Assembly: GCF_038502225.1 (NCBI RefSeq)
Contig: NC_091390.1
Coordinates: 11,368,727 to 11,432,726, forward strand
Origin: Cherax quadricarinatus
Taxonomy: Eukaryota > Arthropoda > Malacostraca > Decapoda > Parastacidae
Reading direction: 5' to 3'
Length of the DNA stretch: 64,000 nucleotides
Shown: positions 56,450 to 64,000 of the stretch, one piece after another
Layout: each line of letters starts with the position of its first letter
Position numbering within the stretch: the first letter of the stretch is position 1
Translations under genes and position numbers: made by a program
Notes under the pieces: generated by a model
Told to the model about the DNA's origin: nothing
Database searches by the model: none
The model's input: the letters and a program-made list of their open reading frames with translations, nothing else

Positions 56450-57638
56450 TATTACAAAAAAGTAATTTTTAAATGAAGATGGTAAGATTTACTCCTTTTG
56501 TAATAAAGAGTTCGGGATACATAAATACACACATTAATATAAATTAATCTTTAATATATATAAATCAACTATCTTTGGTCTAGAGGTATTTGAACTATGA
56601 TATAATAATAATATGTACATGTTACTATAATAAATTATAATCAGCATTTTACTAAAATATAATTAATAACCCTACACAGGGTACAACTCTTGACACTACT
56701 GTCACTATATATATATATCTCTATGCTAAAACAATAAATTATAAATAACATTTTTATAATAATAAATTACAATCAACTGCCTCTCACGACACGAAGTCAG
56801 TCACACGACACTGTTCAGTGTACACTACAACCAGGCCATCTTCAGTGTCCCACGACACCCTTTTCATCTCAGTGTTCCACTACGGTCCTGTGCATATCTC
56901 AGTGTTCCACTCCATCGTACGTCCCTCAGTGTCACACTACGGTCCTGGCCCAGTTCAGTGTAACACTCCAACCTTTTCTTCATGTAATGTCCCACTAAAC
57001 AGCATCTGACGACTCCGGCCCACAGTTGATCAACGTAGACGGTGAGTCTACAGACATCACCAGTAGTTCAGTAAATCCTCTCCAAAGGCGGTTGACACAC
57101 CGCTAGCCGAACACCATGCTGCAAGCTCACTGAATGCGGCCGTCAAGTAACTGAGGCCAACAGACTCAGTGAGCTGCGGTGAGCGGTTCTTCTAACGCCA
57201 GTAGATAGGTACGATTCGGTGGTCAGGTACCTACTGCATAGACGTGTACCCTGAGGAGTTCAGGTACTTAATGTTGAAGCCAGTAGACGTGTACCCTTCG
57301 GTGGTCAGGTACCTACTGCTTAGGTGTGTACAGCGAGGCGCTCAGGTACATAATATTTCTAAAGCCAGTAGACGTGTACCCTTCGGTGGTCAGGTACCTA
57401 CTGCTTAGGTGTGTACAGCGAGGTGCTCTGGTACATACTGTTACTAAAGCCAGTAGACGTGTACCCTTCGGTGGTCAGGTACCTACTGCTTAGGTGTGTA
57501 CCGTGAGGCACTCAGGCTCTTACTGCTCTAAGGCCGGCTCAGCAGCCCCCACATTGGGTTTGATGACGCACCCAGTGGTACTGCCGGCCGGCAGGTTAAC
57601 TATTTAACCGCTAGTTTGGCAGGGGCCGCAACATACAT
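56445..57638 (-). mobile_element. 1184-bp LTR-like insertion with 5-bp target duplication
   Basis: TACAT at 56445-56449 and 57634-57638 flanks the insert 56450-57633. Removing the insert and one TACAT restores a perfect array unit (CCTTG-TACAT-GTACTTG). On the minus strand the insert begins TGTTGCGGCCCCTGCC and ends GTAATA, without terminal inverted repeats. It has an AT-rich third (56455-56790) and a repeated block at 57190-57530 (GCCAGTAGACGTGTACCC, GGTGGTCAGGTACCTACTGC, four copies). No coding frame is convincing. A 5-bp duplication and TG start fit a solo LTR, but the end is not CA, so this stays tentative. Confidence 0.6.
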
Positions 57639-59414
57639 GTACTTGTATACCTTGTACATGTACTTGTATACCTTGTACATGTACTTGTATACCTTGTACA
57701 TGTACTTGTATACCTTGTACATGTACTTGTATACCTTGTACATGTACTTGTATACCTTGTACATGTACTTGTATACCTTGTACATGTATACCTTGTACAT
57801 GTACTTGTATACCTTCTACATGTATACCTTGTACATGTACTTGTATACCTTGTACATGTACTTGTATACCTTGTACATGTACTTGTATACCTTGTACATG
57901 TACTTGTATACCTTGTACATGTACTTGTATACCTTGTACATGTACTTGTATACCTTGTACATGTACTTGTATACCTTGTACATGTATACCTTGTACATGT
58001 ACTTGTATACCTTCTACATGTATACCTTGTACATGTACTTGTATACCTTGTACATGTACTTGTATACCTTGTACATGTACTTGTATACCTTGTACATGTA
58101 CTGGAATACCTTGTACATGTACTTGTATGCCTTGTACATGTACTTGTATACCTTGTACATGTACTTGTATACCTTGTACATGTACTTGTATACCTTGTAC
58201 ATGTACTTGTTTACCTTGTACATGTACTTGTTTACCTTGTACATGTACTTGTATACCTTGTACATGTACTTGTATACCTTGTACATGTACATGTATACCT
58301 TGTATATGTACTTGTATACCTTGTACATGTACTTGTATACCTTGTACATGTACATGTATACCTTGTACATGTACTTGTATACCTTGTACATGTAATTGTA
58401 TACCTTGTACATGTACTTGTATACCTTGTACATGTACTTGTATACCTTGTACATGTATACCTTGTACATGTACTTGTATACCTTGTACATGTACTTGTAT
58501 ACCTTGTACATGTACTTGTATACCTTGTACATGTACTTGTATACCTTGTACATGTACTTGTATACCTTGTACATGTACTTGTATACCTTATACATGTACT
58601 TGTATACCTTGTACATGTACTTGTATACCTTGTACATGTACTTGTATACCTTGTACATGTACTTGTATACCTTGTACATGTACTTGTATGCTATGTACAT
58701 GTACTTGTATACCTTGTACATGTACTTGTATACCTTGTACATGTACTTGTATACCTTGTACATGTACTGGTATACCTTGTACATGTACTTGTATACCTTG
58801 TACATGTACATGTATACCTTGTACATGTACTTGTATACCTTGTACATGTACTTGTATACCTTGTACATGTACTTGTATACCTTGTACATGTACTTGTGTA
58901 CCTTGTACATGTACTTGTATACCTTGTACATGTACTTGTATACCTTGTACATGTATACCTTGTACATGTACTTGTATACCTTGTACATGTACTTGTTTAC
59001 CTTGTACATGTATACCTTGTACATGTACTTGTATACCTTGTACATGTACTTGTATACCTTGTACATGTACTTGTATACCTTGTACATGTATACCTTGTAC
59101 ATGTACTGGTATACCTTGTACATGTACTTGTATACCTTGTACATGTACTTGTATACCTTATACATGTACTTGTATACCTTGTACATGTACTTGTATACCT
59201 TGTACATGTACTTGTATACCTTGTACATGTACTTGTATACCTTGTACATGTACTTGTATACCTTGTACATGTACTTGTATACCTTATACATGTACTTGTA
59301 TACCTTGTACATGTACTTGTATACCTTGTACATTTACTTGTATACCTTGTACATGTACTTGTATACCTTGTACATGTATACCTTGTACATGTACTTGTAT
59401 ACCTTGTACATGTA

Positions 59415-59659
59415 CGATTCCCGGCGGGTGGAAACATTCGACACGTTTCCTTACACCTATTGTCCTGTTCACCTAGCAGCAAATAGGTACCTGGGTGTTA
59501 GTCGACTGGTGTGGGTGGCATCCTGGGGGACAAGATTAAGGACCCCAATGGAAATAAGTTAGACAGTCCTCGATGACGCACTGACTTTCTTGGGTTATCC
59601 TGGGTGGCTAACCCCCCGGGGTTAAAAATCCGAACGAAATCTTATCTTATCTTATCTTA
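59415..59659 (+). mobile_element. 5'-truncated SINE copy 1 inside the 21-bp array
   Basis: The insert starts within box B (CGATTCCCGGCGGG) and ends ATCTTATCTTATCTTATCTTA. The array reads on without loss (ACATGTA then CTTGTATACC). It has AAACATTCGAC, one T fewer than the family. Confidence 0.88.
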
Positions 59660-60685
59660 CTTGTATACCTTGTACATGTACTTGTGTACCTTGTACATGT
59701 ACATGTATACCTTGTACATGTACTTGTATACCTTGTACATGTACATGTATACCTTGTACATGTACTTGTATACCTTGTACATGTACTTGTATACCTTGTA
59801 CATGTACTGGTATACCTTGTACATGTACTTGTATACCTTGTACATGTACTTGTATACCTTGTACATGTACTTGTTTACCTTGTACATGTACTTGTATACC
59901 ATGTACATGTACTTGTATACCTTGTACATGTACTTGTATACCTTGTACATGTACTTGTATACCTTGTACATGTACATGTATACCTTGTACATGTACTTGT
60001 ATACCTTGTACATGTACTTGTATACCTTGTACATGTACTTGTATACCTTGTACATGTACTTGTATACCTTGTACATGTACTTGTATACCTTGTACATGTA
60101 CTTGTATACCTTGTACATGTACTTGTATACCTTGTACATGTACTTGTATACCTTGTACATGTACTTGTGTACCTTGTACATGTACTTGTATACCTTGTAC
60201 ATGTACTTGTATACCTTGTACATGTATACCTTGTACATGTACTTGTATACCTTGTACATGTACTTGTTTACCTTGTACATGTATACCTTGTACATGTACT
60301 TGTATACCTTGTACATGTACTTGTATACCTTGTACATGTACTTGTATACCTTGTACATGTATACCTTGTACATGTACTGGTATACCTTGTACATGTACTT
60401 GTATACCTTGTACATGTACTTGTATACCTTATACATGTACTTGTATACCTTGTACATTTACTTGTATACCTTGTACATGTACTTGTATACCTTGTACATG
60501 TACTTGTATACCTTGTACATGTACTTGTATACCTTGTACATGTACTTGTATACCTTATACATGTACTTGTATACCTTGTACATGTACTTGTATACCTTGT
60601 ACATTTACTTGTATACCTTGTACATGTACTTGTATACCTTGTACATGTATACCTTGTACATGTACTTGTATACCTTGTACATGTA

Positions 60686-60930
60686 CGATTCCCGGCGGGT
60701 GGAAACATTCGACACGTTTCCTTACACCTATTGTCCTGTTCACCTAGCAGCAAATAGGTACCTGGGTGTTAGTCGACTGGTGTGGGTGGCATCCTGGGGG
60801 ACAAGATTAAGGACCCCAATGGAAATAAGTTAGACAGTCCTCGATGACGCACTGACTTTCTTGGGTTATCCTGGGTGGCTAACCCCCCGGGGTTAAAAAT
60901 CCGAACGAAATCTTATCTTATCTTATCTTA
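60686..60930 (+). mobile_element. 5'-truncated SINE copy 2 (1271 bp from copy 1)
   Basis: Same 245-bp insert, same junctions and the same AAACATTCGAC deletion as copy 1. The adjoining array variants on both sides are in the same order, so it arose by segmental duplication, not a new insertion. Confidence 0.88.
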
Positions 60931-61512
60931 CTTGTATACCTTGTACATGTACTTGTGTACCTTGTACATGTACATGTATACCTTGTACATGTACTTGTAT
61001 ACCTTGTACATGTACATGTATACCTTGTACATGTACTTGTATACCTTGTACATGTACTTGTATACCTTGTACATGTACTGGTATACCTTGTACATGTACT
61101 TGTATACCTTGTACATGTACTTGTATACCTTGTACATGTACTTGTTTACCTTGTACATGTACTTGTATACCATGTACATGTACTTGTATACCTTGTACAT
61201 GTACTTGTATACCTTGTACATGTACTTGTATACCTTGTACATGTACATGTATACCTTGTACATGTACTTGTATACCTTGTACATGTACTTGTATACCTTG
61301 TACATGTACTTGTATACCTTGTACATGTACTTGTATACCTTGTACATGTACTTGTATACCTTGTACATGTACTTGTATTCCTTGTACATGTACTTGTATA
61401 CCTTATACATGTACTTGTATACCTTGTACATGTACTTGTATACCTTGTACATGTACTTGTATACCTTGTACATGTACTTGTATACCTTGTACATGTATAC
61501 CTTGTACATGTA

Positions 61513-61753
61513 CGATTCCCGGCGGGTGGAAACATTTCGACACGTGTCCTTACACCTATTGTCCTGTTTACCTAGCAGCAAATAGGTACCTGGGTGTTAG
61601 TCGACTGGTGTGGGTGGCATCCTGGGGGACAAGATTAAGGACCCCAATGGAAATAAGTTAGACAGTCCACGATGACGCACTGACTTTCTTGGGTTATCCT
61701 GGGTGGCTAACCCCCCGGGGTTAAAAATCCGAACGAAATCTTATCTTATCTTA
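61513..61753 (+). mobile_element. 5'-truncated SINE copy 3 (diverged)
   Basis: Same junctions, 241 bp, but retains AAACATTTCGAC and differs at CACGTGTCC, CTGTTTACC and GTCCACGATG. It has one ATCTT fewer in the tail. It is the oldest-looking duplicate. Confidence 0.88.
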
Positions 61754-63672
61754 CTTGTATACCTTGTACATGTACTTGTGTACCTTGTACATGTACTTGT
61801 ATACCTTGTACATGTACTTGTATACCTTGTACATGTACTGGTATACCTTGTACATGTACTTGTATACCTTGTACATGTACTTGTATACCTTGTACATGTA
61901 CTTGTATACCTTGTACATGTACTTGTATACCTTGTACATGTACTTGTATACCTTGTACATGAACTTGTATACCTTGTACATGTATACCTTGTACATGTAC
62001 TTGTATACCTTGTACATGTACTTGTATACCTTGTACATGTACTTGTATACCTTGTACATGTACTGGTATACCTTGTACATGTACTTGTATGCCTTGTACA
62101 TGTACTTGTATACCTTGTACATGTACTTGTTTACCTTGTACATGTACTTGTTTACCTTGTACATGTACTTGTATACCTTGTACATGTACTTGTATACCTT
62201 GTACATGTACTTGTGTACCTTGTACATGTACACCTTGTACATGTACTTGTATACCTTGTACATGTACTTGTATACCTTGTACATGTACTTGTATACCTTG
62301 TACATGTACATGTATACCTTGTACATGTACTTGTATACCTTGTACATGTATACCTTGTACATGTATACCTTGTACATGTACTTGTATACCTTGTACATGT
62401 ACTTGTATACCTTGTACATGTACTTGTATACCTTGTACATGTACTTGTATGCCTTGTACATGTACTTGTATACCTTGTACATGTACTTGTATACCTTGTA
62501 CATGTACTTGTTTACCTTGTACATGTACTTGTATACCTTGTACATGTACTTGTATACCTTGTACATGTACTTGTATACCTTGTACATGTATACCTTGTAC
62601 ATGTACTTGTATACCTTGTACATGTACATGTATACCTTGTACATGTACTTGTATACCTTGTACATGTACTTGTATACCTTGTACATGTACTTGTATACCT
62701 TGTACATGTATACCTTGTACATGTACTTGTATACCTTGTACATGTACTTGTATACCTTGTACATGTACTTGTATACCTTGTACATGTACTTGTATACCTT
62801 GTACATGTACTTGTATACCTTGTACATGTACTTGTATACCTTATACATGTACTTGTATACCTTGTACATGTACTTGTATACCTTGTACATGTACTTGTAT
62901 ACCTTGTACATGTACTTGTATACCTTGTACATGTACTTGTATACCTTGTACATGTACTTGTATGCTATGTACATGTACTTGTATACCTTGTACATGTACT
63001 TGTATACCTTGTACATGTACTTGTATACCTTGTACATGTACTGGTATACCTTGTACATGTACTTGTATACCTTGTACATGTACATGTATACCTTGTACAT
63101 GTACTTGTATACCTTGTACATGTACTTGTATACCTTGTACATGTACTTGTATACCTTGTACATGTACTTGTGTACCTTGTACATGTACTTGTATACCTTG
63201 TACATGTACTTGTATACCTTGTACATGTATACCTTGTACATGTACTTGTATACCTTGTACATGTACTTGTTTACCTTGTACATGTATACCTTGTACATGT
63301 ACTTGTATACCTTGTACATGTACTTGTATACCTTGTACATGTATTGTATACCTTGTACATGTACTGGTATACCTTGTACATGTACTTGTATACCTTGTAC
63401 ATGTACTTGTATACCTTATACATGTACTTGTATACCTTGTACATGTACTTGTATACCTTGTACATGTACTTGTATACCTTGTACATGTACTTGTATACCT
63501 TGTACATGTACTTGTATACCTTGTACATGTACTTGTATACCTTATACATGTACTTGTATACCTTGTACATGTACTTGTATACCTTGTACATTTACTTGTA
63601 TACCTTGTACATGTACTTGTATACCTTGTACATGTATACCTTGTACATGTACTTGTATACCTTGTACATGTA

Positions 63673-63917
63673 CGATTCCCGGCGGGTGGAAACATTCGAC
63701 ACGTTTCCTTACACCTATTGTCCTGTTCACCTAGCAGCAAATAGGTACCTGGGTGTTAGTCGACTGGTGTGGGTGGCATCCTGGGGGACAAGATTAAGGA
63801 CCCCAATGGAAATAAGTTAGACAGTCCTCGATGACGCACTGACTTTCTTGGGTTATCCTGGGTGGCTAACCCCCCGGGGTTAAAAATCCGAACGAAATCT
63901 TATCTTATCTTATCTTA
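63673..63917 (+). mobile_element. 5'-truncated SINE copy 4
   Basis: Identical in structure to copies 1 and 2 including the AAACATTCGAC deletion. The array variants after it (GTGTACC, then ACATGTATACC) repeat those after copies 1 and 2. Confidence 0.88.
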
Positions 63918-64000
63918 CTTGTATACCTTGTACATGTACTTGTGTACCTTGTACATGTACATGTATACCTTGTACATGTACTTGTATACCTTGTACATGT

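Larger units (their letters stand above)
57634..64000. repeat. 21-bp minisatellite, right block, over 6 kb
   Basis: The unit is TATACCTTGTACATGTACTT plus G, with 15-bp units lacking ACTTGT and variants TTTACC, GTGTACC, TACATGTATACC. The order of variants is repeated on each side of the embedded SINE copies, so the block is a set of large duplications. All frames are open on both strands; none is supported as a gene. The array continues past the window. Confidence 0.97.

Noticed and set aside
57616..63820. Long Tyr/Leu/Met, Val/His/Leu and Cys/Thr/Pro repeat frames on both strands
   Set aside because: All are the 21-bp satellite in six frames; several run into SINE sequence, which shows they are not genes.
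59415..63917. Four independent SINE insertions with target preference for the 21-bp unit
   Set aside because: Identical truncation points, a shared private deletion and matching neighbouring variants show duplication of one insertion.

Overview
This window looks like intergenic DNA from a decapod crustacean. The inference rests on recalled, unsearched resemblance of its tRNA-derived SINEs, CR1-like retrotransposon tails and 'GGCGAAACG...AATAAAG' repeats to decapod interspersed repeats, plus abundant dinucleotide microsatellites. I recognise no host protein-coding gene, rRNA or functional tRNA. By summing the listed arrays, about 60% of the window is tandem repeat: roughly 28 different minisatellites with unit lengths from 11 to 54 bp. 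Most long open frames are stop-free translations of these arrays.

Layout. 1-600: end of a hammerhead-bearing element and a tRNA SINE. 962-9190: a chain of arrays (19-bp, CCA-rich, 23-, 34-, 33-, 52-bp, ACT) with an inverted SINE dimer. 9255-13544: small retroposon pieces and a 31-bp array. 13545-19430: hammerhead-type elements, CR1-like 3' ends and a 28-bp array carrying two element insertions. 19918-23440: a 14-bp array, an A-tailed 306-bp retroposon, an AGC-rich tract and an RT pseudogene. 23570-29300: CR1-like tails, a G-quadruplex-type 29-bp array, 54-bp and 16-bp arrays, a SINE. 29657-35400: 50-bp array, a 100-N gap, a CR1-like endonuclease fragment and five more arrays. 35399-42131: three CR1-like RT regions on the minus strand (one open, two broken) and a Penelope-like GIY-YIG endonuclease remnant. 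42905-56094: 25-, 26-, 20-, 18- and 32-bp arrays. 56107-64000: a 21-bp array interrupted by an 1184-bp LTR-like insertion and by four copies of one truncated SINE.

How the parts relate. Three themes recur. First, a family of elements with hammerhead-ribozyme-like cores, whose paired stems covary between copies, together with a GIY-YIG endonuclease remnant typical of Penelope-like elements; three of them have 12-13 bp target-site duplications, and two sit at the same position of the 28-bp satellite unit. Second, several minisatellites were evidently seeded from internal segments of interspersed elements (32-bp from a SINE, 11-bp from a CR1-like 3' end, 21-bp from a retroposon-like tail, microsatellites from CR1-like CA tails). 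Third, tandem arrays act as clean insertion traps, so target-site duplications and element boundaries can be read directly.
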